A DNA stretch of 64,000 nucleotides from Apostichopus japonicus (GCF_037975245.1 NC_092576.1:9565501-9629500), one strand, 5' to 3'; positions 10,936 through 24,800 are shown, counted from the first letter of the stretch. Notes: generated from the letters alone by a model not told the origin. Program-made: numbers and translations.

Positions 10936-11739
10936 GAAGTCTGTACGCATTCCTGTGTATTGTATCAAGGCCAAGCTTAGAGTGAGATCTGATCAAGTGT
11001 GACCTATGTGCAGCACTAAGGTCACGTCTCGACGTAAGTCAGTGTTAGATTCAAATTTTCTGGCAGGACGGGCCAACAGTTCAAGCACTCAATCACAGAA
11101 AGTAAAATTCATGACAAGGCAAGGCTTAGGGCGATAAACTTACAAACAATGATATGACCAGAAGGACTGGATCCCATTTTTCAATAAAAAGTTCCTTTAA
11201 ATGCAGTGCTTAACCATTGAAAGTATACATATCATTACTATATAGCACAATAAAAGTTTGCAACAAGTAGCGAAACATCTAAAAGCGTTTGGCCGAGCGA
11301 TGATGATAGGTAACAGGTAGAGCACCTTTATCATTAATATTAATCAATATTTGTTTCTGCTTGAATTTTGAGAGTTGCTTAAGCACTACAAAATTTTGCT
11401 TGTAACTGCCAATGTATACCACTTAGGTTGGTATCAGTAACTGCATGATTATGGAGTGCATATAATCCCACTTTAATGAAATATTTAACACTTACTGTAC
11501 TTCAAACTTTTTGAGTTTCTTCAATTGGTCATACAACTGCTTCTTGGAACTTGAAGAAAAACTGTTGCAAACAGATCTCTGTTGAATCAAAGCAAAGAAC
11601 ACAATCATAGCACACTGGAAACTTACTTAACCATGAATTGTAAAAATAGGCCTGGGGGGGGGAGTCTTAAAAAACAAATTTCCAGAGGACAAGAAATTCG
11701 GGCAAAAGTCCTGAAAAATTCGGGCAGCCTAAGAGGAGA

Positions 11740-11741
<2 letters not shown>

Positions 11742-11831
<90 letters not shown>

Positions 11832-11838
11832 GTATATA
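11742..11838. repeat. (TA)n microsatellite
   Basis: About 95 bp of nearly pure TA dinucleotides with a few TTA and AAA interruptions. The reading frame of alternating Ile and Tyr over it is an artefact. Confidence 0.95.
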
Positions 11839-12399
11839 AATATGCAGTAGCTTGCGCAAATCTTTTTCAAATTTTTGCCCGACAATTCATTGATTTTCTT
11901 TATTTAGCATCATGATGCCCGAATATTTCCGTGTAACACCACCGTAAGCACAGCTCACCTGGGCTACCACACTTTTTGCGCGATCAATTTTTTTTCTAAC
12001 TAGTCAACTGTATACCTGGACATCTCCGACATGAGTGTATATAAGAAACATTTTCTTTTTGATGGAATGGATGGTGGGGGGGGGGGGAGTGCCTACAAGC
12101 CTAGAAGTACAGGTTTATCATATTCTTTGTTACATTTTATACTGTTTTGTGAGACAAATTGCAGTCTCACCCGACACAGCGACATTATCCCGCCTACATG
12201 TCGTTGAACAATGTATGTTTTTCTGGAGGTAGCTGAGTACTGTGTTAAAATAATAAATACGGTAACTAAATATGAGCTTAAAAAATATACTGTCCTATTT
12301 TTCCTCTTCAAAGTGATGTAACCATTTTTTCTTCAACTAATTTGCCAAATTTTTGGGGAAGTGTCAATTTCTAAAATGTGAGATTATAAAATAAAGAAT

Positions 12400-12580
12400 G
12401 TTTATATGCAACTTGCAAGGCCTCAGATGTGCCGTTTCCGGCAATCCGAGAGGCTTTTTTTGCCAACAATTTTCTCGTACGCTACGCGCCAACCGATGGT
12501 GGCGCTCCGCTTGGATAGTGTCACAGGAACTTTCGGGCACAAAACTTTCTGCCCCCCGAATTAAAATGGTCCCGTACGCC
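12400..12580 (-). repeat. GC-rich hairpin family copy
   Basis: It contains CTACGCGCCAACCGATGG, then TGGCGCTCCGCTTGGATA, after a segment like GTGCCGTTTCCGGCAATC. The order matches that at 5080-5165. It sits in the intron between transposase exons 5 and 6, so it is a nested insertion. Confidence 0.65.
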
Positions 12581-12599
12581 TATGACCTCGGCCCACAAC

Positions 12600-13025
12600 A
12601 TTAGGCTTCTGTACTCAATGTGGTACAATTACATACCATATGCGCAATCGTTCCAAGCTTCTGAGATATTATGTTTAGGAAGGTGCGTTAGTGTAGGGAC
12701 AGGTTAGAGGGGAGTGAGGTAACTGTTTGGCATTTTTTGACTTCAAATGACCTTTATGACCTCCGACAAAATCAAACAGTTTCTTTTACTCAATGTTATG
12801 CACTATCTTACCAAGTACGAGATCTGCCCAAGCGTCCAATATTGAGATACCATGTTTACACAATTTCAGGTTTCACAATTTGACCCGAATGACCTTTGAC
12901 CTCAAACAATACAATACGCTTCTTGTACTCAACAATGTACTCTTTTGCACAAACTATGGGATCAATCTAAGCTTCGATTTTTACAATGTGGGCGGTACAA
13001 AGACACGCACACACACGCCAGCATG
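12600..13025. repeat. Dispersed repeat with TGACCTTTGACCT motif
   Basis: Three loosely repeated units combine a TACTCAATGT-like word, a GATACCATGTTTA-like word and a GACCTTTGACCTC-like word. Similar text occurs in SHOC2 intron 1 (54050-54200). One perfect DR1 direct repeat lies at 12890-12902. Confidence 0.55.
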
Positions 13026-16000
13026 AATAAATAGGTTACGATTATTATCAAAGCCAGGAAAGCTGCTCTTCAGAAGTTGAACATTAAATTGCAGAGTTTC
13101 AAACTGACATCACATAAAATTATCTTCTCAAAACTAAAACAAATGAAATTTAATTTCTGAAAACAATTGTCAGGAAACTGAAGTTTTCTTCTAATTAACT
13201 TATTCCCGTCTTTTTTATTGTTGGCAATAATGGTTAATTTGTTAGGCCATTAAGTCGAAACTGATTTATTGTGTGAAGACAGCTACAGCACTTTACCCTC
13301 ACATAAGCCAGCAAATACTCAGAACTGATTAAGTTGCTGATTATTTTTAAGGAAATTCTGGAGGAATTATGCCAATCCTCCTCCTCCCCCACCCCCCCCC
13401 CCCAAAAAAATACTGCAAAGAAATCTTACTTGTGCAAAATTCTTTAAGTAAAATTGAATTGAATTTCTTCTTCTGAGGAAGGCCTGTGGTACTGTTAATA
13501 AGTGTGTACAGTACTTTCTCATTCACAGCCTTCACTTCATACGGCCCAATTAGCCAAGAGTTTTCGAGCTTCCCTCCTCTTCGGGCATCCTTTCTAGCAT
13601 TCCATACGAGAACACTGGAACCAACTTCGAAGCTCTGAATAAAATAAAATCCAGCAGATATACGTAAACATCATAATACAATGCATATGTTGCCATTCAT
13701 TTAATTACAACTTCAATGTACAACATAGCATTATATAATTACCTTTTTTGGTGCCTATTATCCAAATTCTTTTTTTGCCGTTCTTGGGCTTTGCCAATAT
13801 TTTCTTTCACAACACCTTTGATTATGTCCCGCGACTGTGACATGAGTTGAAAAACCCTCTCCCGCTGTGCATCGCTGCAGTCTGTAGTAGGAGCTTCTGG
13901 TTGGACAATGGAGTCTTCAATGTCGACTGGTCGCAATGGCTCTCTGGATATATGAAGATAAATTAACATTCAATTATTCACAACACTTTCTTGACGAAGA
14001 ATAAATAAATATTTATATATTTTATTTTCACTATTAAGACCATTGAACCAGAAATTTGAGTCACATCACATACTCAAACCAGCACAAATATAAAACCCTT
14101 ATATATATTCTGTGCTGTTATAGGTCCAACTTGCATACCAGTCAATTATGATAAATATATAGTATATGAAAAACAAAACCAATGTCAGTGGCATTAATTG
14201 CATGTATCTTTTAAGTTAATGGGCATGCATTTACAGTTTAATGAATGTTCATATTTTGTACTTGCTGCAGAGTGTACCATATACAGGGTTAATATTTATT
14301 TGTTTAGATATTATAACTTAAATTGGGTTATTGATGGTCCTCTATTTAGCGTTTTTTCCCAGGACCTGGAATGTGTCAAATTAGATTTTATCGTACAGAG
14401 GACTGGTGTAGCTATGCAAGATTTGTCCAAACTCTCTTATCCCTGATTGTTTTTTCTCTGTATATGGCCTTAGCAAATGTAAATCTCTATTCAGCAATGG
14501 CAGGTTTAAATTATTACAAACCTTCCAAACATCACAGCAAAAGGTGAAAGACCTATTGAACCATGTCTGGCTGTATGGTACCCCATGAGAATTGAAGACA
14601 GCATTTCATCTCAGTCATGTTGGTTTTCATTGACAACCTTGATGAGTGACCTTTGCAGAGTTTGGTTGAATCTTTCATCAAGCCCATTGGTCTGTGGGTG
14701 GTAGCTAGAGGATTCTCTGTGGTCTACCCCTATCATGTCAAACAGGGACTTGTTCAGAGCATTAACAAATTCTCCTCTCTGGTCTGAGATGACAATTTTC
14801 ATGCACCCAAATCTAAATAAATGGAAACATTTAAATAACTATTGTTAAAGTATTGATTACGAGTAATGTAATGAACTACTGGCATCTGCAGAATGGCTAC
14901 ATGGTTTAATCAGGAAATCATTTCAGCACTGATTTAAAAAAAAAAGTAAGTTAAAAGCACTGACCATATCCCACTAACATTTCATTGACATTAACTTAAG
15001 AAACAACTTCTATAAATTCCTGTAACCATTTGGCCGCTTTCTGGGTCACAGTTAAAACAGTGCAAATGCAGGTCTGCATAACTAATTCCATGTAAAGTAG
15101 AAACAAAAGTAGATGGATATTTACCTGGCCATGGTTTCAAACAGAAAGTTTGCAACAGTTTTTGCTGTTTTGTTTCTGTACAGCAACAGCCTCTGGCCAT
15201 TTTGAAAAATAGTCACATAGGGTTTATATGATGTACTTATTTCCATTGATGGTCTCTGGAAGGGGTCCAATCATATCCACACCCATCTAAAAAAAGAAGT
15301 AAAATGGCATTCAGAACCATACACAATCTAATCATACGAACTGATGTTCAAGTGATTTATATCTGAGTTTTGTAAAATGCTAAACATTCAATTGTTTTTT
15401 TTATTTTTTATTGTAACTCACACTGGAAGACTCTGTTACCAATTTTTTTCTTCACTACCAAACCTATTAGTTACTGACTTGTCAAACCCAGCTGTTATAT
15501 GGAAGTCCAATGGGAAATCTCTGAAGTAAGATGCAAGTCACATACATTGATCTAGCTGACAACCTAGATGGTAATTGTCACTAGGGACTATCATAGGCCT
15601 GGTAACCATTTTCATCACCTTTGAATGTGGGGTGGGGGGGGAACAGATGTATAAGTACCTGGATGAGTGATTGATAGTTAGTCAGAAAATTGCCTTGGAA
15701 TCTGTCAGTGAGATGACAGGGTTACACCTAACTGATGTAGGAAGCATACATTGGTAGTATAGGTACCTATACTTTGGTATCTATATATTGTAAGCATTTA
15801 GAAATGTTACAAATTAATCTTTGAAGGGAATTTGCAGAATTTTTTATATTAATGATAGAAATTCACACTGTAGAGTTACAGTATGGAAGGAAAGACTTCT
15901 TGGTTATTAACCAAGTAGCAAATTTTACTTAAATAGATGTTGAAATAAGCATATGGGTTCATTGGGGATGAATTTTGGACAAAAGGCTATGGCTCTGTTG

Positions 16001-17202
16001 GTACTTTAGTTATGAACTGCATATGAATGTACGTACTTAGGACATTTTCTCGGATACTTCTTTATGACAACAATTCAACTACTGAACTCTGTTATGTTCA
16101 TGTGTCATTCTTGCTTCATATCACAATTCAGTTTTCTTTTCATTTTGAAATTCATATCAGATAATTATGAAGTCCAATGTAAAGGTTTTCCTGTTGCTTT
16201 AATTATACGCAGCTAAAAAAAAATATACCAAAATGTGTTCTTAGCGAAATTTGTGTTTATGGCTGCAGTACATGAAAATTCCCGACAGTACTGCGAGTCA
16301 TTAAGTCTACTGAATGTACCACCATCATGATCATCTTTAATATATGCTTAGTAAATTATAACTTTAAGAACAAATGAATGAGCTAGATCTTTCATTCTCT
16401 GGACAATCTCCACACATACTCCTTATACTCTTGCACTGGCCAACAAAGGGATGCAAACTTTAAGCATCGGTTGATAACTTGATATGCATATGGTGAATGA
16501 CTTTGCAGTTACAATCATGCAAACAAATATTGCTTTTAGATGACAAAAAACAAAGTGATTTAGTGATAACTGTGCTGCTTGTGAACAGTATTTTCGACCC
16601 AGGCCTAGCATTAATAAGCTGAACGCATAAGGTGGTCCATATGTATTCCATTAACATGTAAGGCCTATGAGCTAGGATAGGTATTTGAAAAAAAAAACAT
16701 GTTACACAACTTCCATTGCAGATTCCATCAAAATCAGGTGTACATGTGCCTCCTGCTGAAATGCAGATGAAAATAATACTTAGGTGGTGAAATTGTCACC
16801 ACTCGTGTCCTACAAGGACTCTTACAGAAATTGAAATGAACCTGATATTTCTATTGATTTAGCCACCTTCTCAGATCCCTTTCTTTCAAATTAGGGTCTT
16901 ATACCAAAATACTCCTATCATTTGGTCAAATAAGTTCATGATAACATGTGGGATAAAACGAAAGCAAATTGTTGTGCATTTTTATTTGCTCTTTTTTCAA
17001 TTGTTTCTCTCAACAACCAGCTATCCCCCTGAATAGAAATTTATTCACCCACCCTCAAATTTGTCAAAGCGATTACACTAGGCCTATATTAGTTTTTTAG
17101 GTCCATTCTGGTCACTATTCTAGCAATACTACAGTATATCACCAAGCAGTGTCTACATGTGATAATACATTGCAAATTTAATATAAATGATATAAACTTG
17201 GT

Positions 17203-17238
17203 CCATGGAGCTATAATCCCAGGTTTATAGCTCCATGG
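17203..17238. repeat. CCATGGAGCTATAA hairpin, copy 1
   Basis: Perfect 14-bp arms (17203-17216 and 17225-17238) flank an 8-nt spacer. The same arm sequence forms a tighter hairpin at 49889-49923, so this is a recurring palindromic element. Confidence 0.8.
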
Positions 17239-19257
17239 TTTAACCTGCACTAATTTAATTGCAACATTGTTTTGTGCATATATTAACAACCTTAATTACT
17301 GTGGAAGAATGTTTAATGAATATTCATACCATAACCATGTACATGTTTGCATAATTAAAATATCACCAGCAAAGAGGCCCATTAAACTTATTAAAAATTA
17401 TTAGCCAACACAGCTAACCTTCTGACAATGAAGTGATGGGCAGGTGGCCAACTGATTACCTATAGCATATATTCGACCTGCTGCAGTGTCTGTGCACATC
17501 CCGGCACCAATATATTAAAAAAATATGGGAAAACCTCTAAAAAGAAAGAGATAATAAAGTAACACTCATTAATTTAATTGATCCTCCAAATGGACAAGAC
17601 AGGGACCCCCCCCCCCTCTCCCTTGCTACCTTGTGTTTTAACTAGTAAGGGGACTAATCCCAGGACATATCTTTCAGAAAATCTGAAAAGTCCTATCCTG
17701 AAGATTTTTTTTTTTTAACCTAGCAATTTCAAACACATAATCATTATTGAAATTAAAAGCTTGTATACTCATGGTAGCATGGGTACACAATACACAGCTG
17801 ATATGTAACTGACAGCTGATCTGGGAGTTTTGGCAGCTACCAGAGTAACAAAAATTATACCAAGTAGGCTTTATTTCAGAGATTGGCAATCGGAGTGGCT
17901 TGAATTTGAATAAAGCAAATTATTTGCAAATAGGGTTAACTCTCGAAGTCCTACTCCTAGGCTACAGTAGGCTAGCCTATAGTAGCCTAATACTATTCGT
18001 GTCTTGCCGACTAATTATGCATCACGATATTCTCTAACACTAATAAAGTTTAGACTTTTCAGTTCTACTCTTAGGTGATTACAAATAATAAAATATACCT
18101 ATAATCTGCAAGGCCCAAATGGCCAATGCACTTAGTTCAAGTTATATGCATATCTATGGAATCATTTTCTTCAGTGGAAATAATTCCTAAAAGTTTTATA
18201 CAAATAAACAAATAATACACTTACCGCCAAACCCTTCTTGTAAGCTTTAATTTTGTGGGCTTTGGCCAAGGGCCTATCTTCGTTGCCATGTGGGCCGACG
18301 TAAACTAGATCGGCATCTCCCGTCAGTCTAAAACTCTTCGATCTTCCCCTTATCGATCTTTCTAGATTTATCGTAGACTTTTCAGGGTACAGTCCTGACG
18401 AAAGATATTTTTCAATGATAATGTAGGCCTACTCGTCATCGGTATCCAGGTCAGGAGAAGTCATCTTGTAATATCAGATCGGGCTAAGTAAGTTAACGGT
18501 CTCAACTCTTAATGCAATTACTGTGCGTGCATATATGCAGCTACTAAGAAATTTTGGGCCTGCGACATGTAACGACGTAGACGGCACATTCGGCTTACTT
18601 CACTGAGTAAACAGCAGTATACATTTTACAGTAGAATGCAAATACGCATGTCACACCTAGAACGTAGAGCGGGAGATTTCCACATTTCCCGCGTACTGAA
18701 TAAAATATATTGACTCTGACCAGGGAGTTTTTCCATAACAACTCCCTGCTCTGACCCCGGATTTGACCTCCATGCTCCGGATGGCGGGGAACTATCACCG
18801 CCGCGTATCGGTTAAAATACATTTACCTTCGACCTACATGGTTGATCTTTCTCCAACGTTTAGAAATTCCGACCTTCCAAACAACTACCCTAATGGTAGT
18901 AACGATTGATAAGCTGCAGAGTCAGACAGACATGACTAATTAGTTCGGAAGATAAGTTTAACATTCATTATGCAGCCTTCTGACAGTCGACGATCGAAAT
19001 AGAGCGGACAGCGTCCCTCTGGAGTGTAGTCTCCATGATAATAATAACATTTTGCCGCCTCTTCCCACAACAGTCGACACTCGAAGTATTAGTTATACTT
19101 TAACCGAGTTTTGAGGGTGCATGCTGACCGATATATAACATTGTCAACCTGGTCTTCGCTAGTAAATTACCTCCTTTTAAGTAATAAGGGAACGTAGATA
19201 GGGCCAGAAATGTTTGTCACTCAACAGAACCACGTTAAAGCTCTTTGAAGAGAACCC

Positions 19258-19381
19258 GGACACTTTCCACGGTGGCGTAGAAAGCAAGGGAAAGTGTCCC
19301 TGAGACACTATTCACGCAAATGAGACACTATTTCCTAGTAATAAGTGTCCTACGGACGCCCGGACACTCATTACTGCCACA
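19258..19381 (-). repeat. Right terminal region of the Ginger-type element
   Basis: It is rich in GGACAC and GTGTCC. GGACACTTTCC (19258-19268) pairs with 19289-19299. The outermost 27 nt (19355-19381) is the inverted counterpart of 5814-5840, and CGGG follows immediately. Confidence 0.65.
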
Positions 19382-19385
19382 CGGG

Positions 19386-21285
19386 GACGTGGCTCATATG
19401 AAACATACATGTACGCGATCCATTCCTATCAGTTACCAACGGTAACATAAAATTCTCGAAAGAGACAGGTCTACCTAGTAACGTGGTAAAGATTGGACAC
19501 ATCGAGCACGAGGGTTAACCAGTGGAGCTGGTTTCCTCCGTGTCGGTTGGCCTAATCGAGGAAGGGGTGTTGTCTACGGTATCGCTACAACGGAACCTTC
19601 AAATCTGAAAGTAATACTGAAAGAAGATACACGTACCTTCGATCAGAAACAAGTATATTCCTTCAATAATTATTATGAACGATGGAATCGATAATTACAG
19701 AAGAGTAGTACAGAATAAACCATAACCGTCATGTACAATCACCAATAATGGGGTCCGACGACATATTCTCACCCAGTGGGGTGAACAAGGGGGGGGGGAG
19801 GTATGGCCATCGTCACTTTTGGGACATGGTTCAGGCGGGGGATATTGAAATATCTGCTAGGGCAGAATTAGGCCACAGGTACACCGGTGTACATTCCCAG
19901 GGTCTCTATGCCATTAGGAAACTTAAAAAAGAGTGCCAGATGCTTAAATGGCCGTTCATCAAACAATAAGAGGGATATCGAAATGCCACCTGCACTGATA
20001 GCAGGGTTTTTTCCTGTCTAAAATATATTCAAATTAATTTTGTAGTTACGATTATCAATTTTCAAACCCCTTCCTTCACTATCAAACACGTTCTTCTCAC
20101 AAGTGATGTTCACCAGAATCTGCTACAGATCAACCCCCTAGGAAACACATCTGTTCATTTACTTTCTTTGCTAATGCAAACCTTGTTATCATTTCTTGAT
20201 ATAACGTGAGCGGCAAAAGAGAAACCGATGTTTTCAGGCACGGTTCGTTTCCTTTAACAATCTGGTGTTCGACTATGGTACCATACGATTGTTGCAAAAT
20301 CAATGCAGCTTTACATTTGGACTAAAATATGGTTTCATTCATTCGCGATTTGTGATGGATTAATCAATAAAAGGAATAAATCAATCAATATATTAATAAA
20401 CAAGAAAGAAAGAAAGAACAATAAAACACGGATGAAATCGCAAAATTTCTCTCTCTTTTTATCACCTCGTTATGCATCGAAATGTATTGACATTATTACA
20501 ACATCACTGTTATTGAGAGAGAGAGGATCATTTACGCCCTTCGGCAGTTTAACATGTTATTAAGTCTATCGATAAATCAGGTGACAAAACACATGACACC
20601 TCAACCTTCTGATCATATGATTTATTGAAGAAAAAACAAAAATGCTCAAAAATTTTGACGAGATGTCAATGTTGAACTTGGAGAATGTTAAATAGGTCAA
20701 TAACAAAACATAACCAATCTTGCACTGTCACTGTGATAACACATTTTGATGTCACACGTAACAGAATCTGTCACAAATACCTGATCCTAATATCACACAA
20801 ACTTGTGAAGTTTTTTATTTAGTGAGATTTTCCCAATCTCACTTTCCACATAAAATTTTGTTGTGAAACACATTTTTCGGTCAGGATACTTTTCTCATGA
20901 AAATAGCAGCGTAATATTTCTTAAATTTTTTGTTTAATTTCCAAAGTATAAAAAAAAAAAAAATTGGTGATAAACTCCAGATTTTGTGTAGTTATGATAC
21001 AAAATAATATGGTAAATTGCAACATTTTCCAACCCAAACATCCCAAGACATATTTTTGCAAATCAGGAGCCAAAATTGTCAACTTCATTGCTGTCACAGT
21101 AGAATTGAAATTGATCTTTGTGAGCACCATGTACCAAACAATACAATTGTGATCATATTAATAATTACTGTTGGAAATAAAACATCACACCGAGAGAGAG
21201 AGAACCAATGCAAGAAGCAAATTAAAGACCATCACATGACCGAATATCTAAGCAAAAATCATCCAATTATTTGTATGCATAGGAT
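19386..21285. other. No gene recognised
   Basis: Intergenic AT-rich DNA. A 73-codon frame at 19748-19969 has no recognisable domain and spans a poly-G run. No RNA gene or element boundary was seen. Confidence 0.5.
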
Positions 21286-21289
21286 AAAT

Positions 21290-21860
21290 GTAGCACAAAC
21301 TGTCACAGGTCAAACTGTCACAGGTCCAACTGTAGGGTTGCACTTTGAGTAGACTGTCCAGTGAATGAGCTCGAAAATTAAAATGGATGTGAAGGTCACA
21401 ATCGTCTCAACAACGATCATGTGATGGTAGTGCTAACTCCACAGGTAAACGGCTATCTTACTGCCTGACACTTAACTACAGTGTTATAGTACACATATAC
21501 TCTAACACTGCTTACATCGAGGCAATTGTAGCTGGTATACTGTCACATCTCCATGGTTACACTTGACAGCCTGTCACATTGCCAACAGTTGTCACACATG
21601 TAAAACGAATTACACAGATGACAGCCTTTGCCACTACCAGCACCGTAGTTACTTTGCAGACAGCCTATCACGTTGTTACCTAGAACCCACACTGTTAAGC
21701 CTGCTGACAGCCTTTCCCACTGTCGACACCAATGTTACACTGCTGAGAGGCTGTCACACTACTCATTAAGTGTAACACTAATGGCAGCCTGTCACACCTC
21801 TAACACCAGCATTACACCCCTGACAGCTTGTCACACTGCTAACTTCAGAGTTGCACTTTT
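21290..21860. repeat. Degenerate tandem repeat with ACAGCCTGTCACA words
   Basis: Words such as CTGACAGCCTGTCACA, AACACCAGCATTACAC and CTGTCACAGGTC recur every 30-45 bp with much divergence. The overlapping reading frames rich in Cys, His and Thr are repeat artefacts. Confidence 0.7.
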
Positions 21861-21869
21861 AATGATATA

Positions 21870-24800
21870 CGAGTTACAAAAAATCCTTTACAGATACAAC
21901 TCTTTGAGTTAACACTACTGAAACACATCCGCCCCCAAACCTCATACTTATATATTTGGTGAGATTATGAAAAGTGGGAGGGGGGAGGGTTGGGTGCGGG
22001 GTTTACAAGAACAGTACACAAAATTTGCTGAGCATGCAACTAGTTTCACAATGCCTTTTATTAAATGAAAAAGAGAAGAAAAATGGAATATAGACCAGGA
22101 CCAATTCTTGCTTGGCATATAAAATGAGAAAATGAAATAATTTTGAAAAAAAAATTACCCAAAAATCAAGTATTTACATCTGAAAGTTTGGTTGATTTTT
22201 AATTCCCCACCATATTACACGCGCGCACACACACACAATCAAACAACCTTGATTTATTTAGTATCATTAATGTCAAACAACTTGAAACATTAATGAGCAG
22301 AGACTAAGGTCAAATGTCATCTGGAAGATATGATACTCAGACCATGTACAGTTAGATGACAACACCCCACATGCTAGTACCCACCCACCATCCCCCCCCT
22401 TCCTCCTACCTGACCCCTCTGTACACACCACGTCTCGCTCACCAGCGTCATTTAAGCTTAAACCTGGAGTAGGAGCTACCACGGGCGATCAACATTTTGT
22501 TTTGCTTTGATAATTATATGGCTATACACTAGGAAGAAAAAGACATAGAATATAAGATATCCCCACACTTCATGACTGTGGTTTTTTACTTGGAAAGCTG
22601 TAAATATTGGGATTACTTTTTTTTTAATAATAATACTAAATTTACAGTCAAGAATACAAAAGAAGCTCTTTCTTTTTTTCTAGCTAAAGATCTGTCGATT
22701 TATCCACGACTAACCCACAATCCGGATGAAATCGTTTATTGTTTTTTTATTTTTTTTAAGCCAGCCAGCGTTTTTATGTACAGTAATTAAAAAACATCAA
22801 CGTTCTCTTTTTTTCCCCCACCCCCAACCCCCAAAACCCCCCTTTTTCTCCATTTTTTTTTAAGCAGACAACTATGAAACTTCTCAATCTGGCTATTACA
22901 TGAGATCTCTTTATTACAAAAGAACTAAAGAGGTCATACACACTCGCTGAATATCTTATTAATGAACGAATTAGTCTTCCCTGTTACATTTGTAAAATAG
23001 CAACACCAACAGAAAGTATGAAGTAAAAGTTAATGAATCTTCCTTTTTTTTTAACCAAAATGGCACTCCACCACCAGAATTCCTAATATGTTTAAACACA
23101 AAAAAATGGTGCAAAATGAATCACAACTTCAGCAGCAATAGTTTTTCCCCTCCTTCTTCCTACCCTCTTCTCCTACCCTCTGACCCGTTAATTTCATATC
23201 GGTTTAAATTTATGGTTCGCAAGACTAGCATGCGTGAGATATTCTATCATTTCAGCCTACTTCAAGTGATATAATGCACTCTGGCCGTGTATAACATTGG
23301 TCAATCTTTACGTCTGTGTATCTGTGCTTTGTACAGGCATTCGAAACAAGATTGTCAAAACTCGTCCAAAGAAATGTCTAATCAATTTCTCATGAGTCTT
23401 TCATTTCCTTTCTGAAGGTTTAGAATTCTTTCATAGCATCACAAGAATTAATAAACTTTATCAAACAATCACCCAAAAAATGGAAAGCTTGAACTGGTAA
23501 CAAATTAAAAAGTTCCATTAGCAGGAAAATTTTTGTTCAAAGTTTACCAAAAAGTACCATCCTACAGGAAATAATGAACCCTGTATATTTTTCCCAATGT
23601 TTTGAGAGAAAGTGAGACCAAATATTCCTCCTCATGAGGTCAAATGTTTTCATGGTGGGGTGGGTGTAAAATATTCATTTTTATTTCCAAATTCGAAGCA
23701 TCAGTGACCATTTATTGAATTCCTAGCATGTTTATTAGAAATTGAACACTGATGGCCATTATGCTGTACATATTATGACCAGATGGAATATTCGGACCGT
23801 AAAACCTAGTCTTCATCTTTTGAGACGATCTCAAAATGCCCAAGGCTACTGCCCAAGGCTACTGCCATGCTTCTACAAACTATGCAGTGAATCAGAATCT
23901 GCTTAATTCTTGTGCATTAAAAAACAACAGGTGAGGGAATGGGTAGGGAGAGAAGGGGTTGGTTTGGATTGACAGTATATCAATACCAGGTTCTAGAGTA
24001 TCCATAAATGCCAATTTCGGGGTCGTGAGTTTTGATGTTGACGATCATTGGCAAAGAGAGCCATCACTGATGATACAAAATTTGCAGTGCTTTTCTACCT
24101 TGGTGGTGTTTGAAGTTTCTTACACAATACACTGAAATATAACAGATATTTCATGACCCATGCTAAGTGGGCGGTGGTTCCATATCCACTGTGCTACAAT
24201 ACTTTTACAATGTGCATACTTTCAAGGGAAGACATTGAAACTTGAAATGACTTAACTTTAAAAAAAATATAAAAAAAAGGAATAGAGAGAGAAATAATTA
24301 GATCCCAAAAAGATGAGCTGGCATATCAACTGGTTTCTTAAAGAAGACCCCTTTTTTTCACTCCGCTCACCGTCCTTATATTTGTGCTAAGAATAGTCCT
24401 GTCATCTAAGAGTTATGAATGAATGTAAAATAAAACAACAGGCCATTGTCTCCACTATTAGCTCAGTCGTTTCTGCTCGATATAATATGCTCGATATAAG
24501 TTATAGTTGTCTTGGTTAGATACAGGCTCTATTCCCTACTGTACTTCATCCATTGAGAAAATATGCTTGTCTTCCGTGACTATGGTGACGAAAGGTTACA
24601 ACCAATCGCTGGGCACGATTTCAACATAAATTGTCGTCTGCTGGCTATGATCATATTGATCCTTAAACATACTGTGTATAACAGTTTTGATTATGTGTTG
24701 CTTGTGGCCATTGGATCGTAATAAGACTGCTATTTGACAGCATTGTAATGGAAGCTTAACCACAGACTTGTAAAGGAAGCTGTCAAGCCGTTCAACACAC

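Larger units (their letters stand above)
9974..18464 (-). pseudogene. Ginger-type transposase, multi-exon, inactivated
   Basis: Exons read on the minus strand: 18225-18464, 15125-15286, 14522-14812, 13743-13943, 13430-13632, 11496-11578, 10241-10363 and 9974-10113, mostly with GT-AG borders. Exon 2 has GVDMIGPLP and DYFSKWPEA. Exon 3 has VISDQ and NGLDERFNQ, which together give an integrase D,D-35-E triad. Exons 4-5 carry the linker and the GPY motif (SWLIGPYEV). The last three exons encode an extension I cannot assign. Breaks: TAG at 18429-18431 (codon 12), an extra TAA at 15224-15226, one added base near 15168-15178, and TGA at 14611-14613 where the family normally has Trp. The H2C2 zinc-finger exon expected between exons 1 and 2 was not found. 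The phases of the last exon joins also do not all agree. Confidence 0.8.
5814..19381 (-). mobile_element. Ginger-type DNA transposon, 13.6 kb, decayed
   Basis: The left end (5814-5840) and the reverse complement of the right end (19355-19381) are both 27 nt, start TGTG and match at 22 of 27 positions, including the shared block AGTGTCCGGGCGTC. The 4-bp sequence CGGG directly flanks both ends (5810-5813 and 19382-19385). Between them, on the minus strand, lies an intron-split transposase with a gypsy-like integrase core and GPY module (9974-18464). Ginger elements are known as cut-and-paste transposons whose transposase is related to gypsy integrase, with TGT ends and 4-bp duplications; that description is from memory. 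Inside are LINE fragments (6381-6626, 7823-8378), a repeat B copy, microsatellites and a minisatellite, so later insertions have probably enlarged it. Confidence 0.72.

Noticed and set aside
11582-11838. 75-codon frame ending in Ile-Tyr repeats
   Set aside because: It reads through a TA microsatellite.
9974-18464. Gypsy LTR retrotransposon
   Set aside because: The integrase-like text is interrupted by introns, no LTRs or gypsy reverse transcriptase are seen, and the ends are inverted with a 4-bp duplication, which fits Ginger better.
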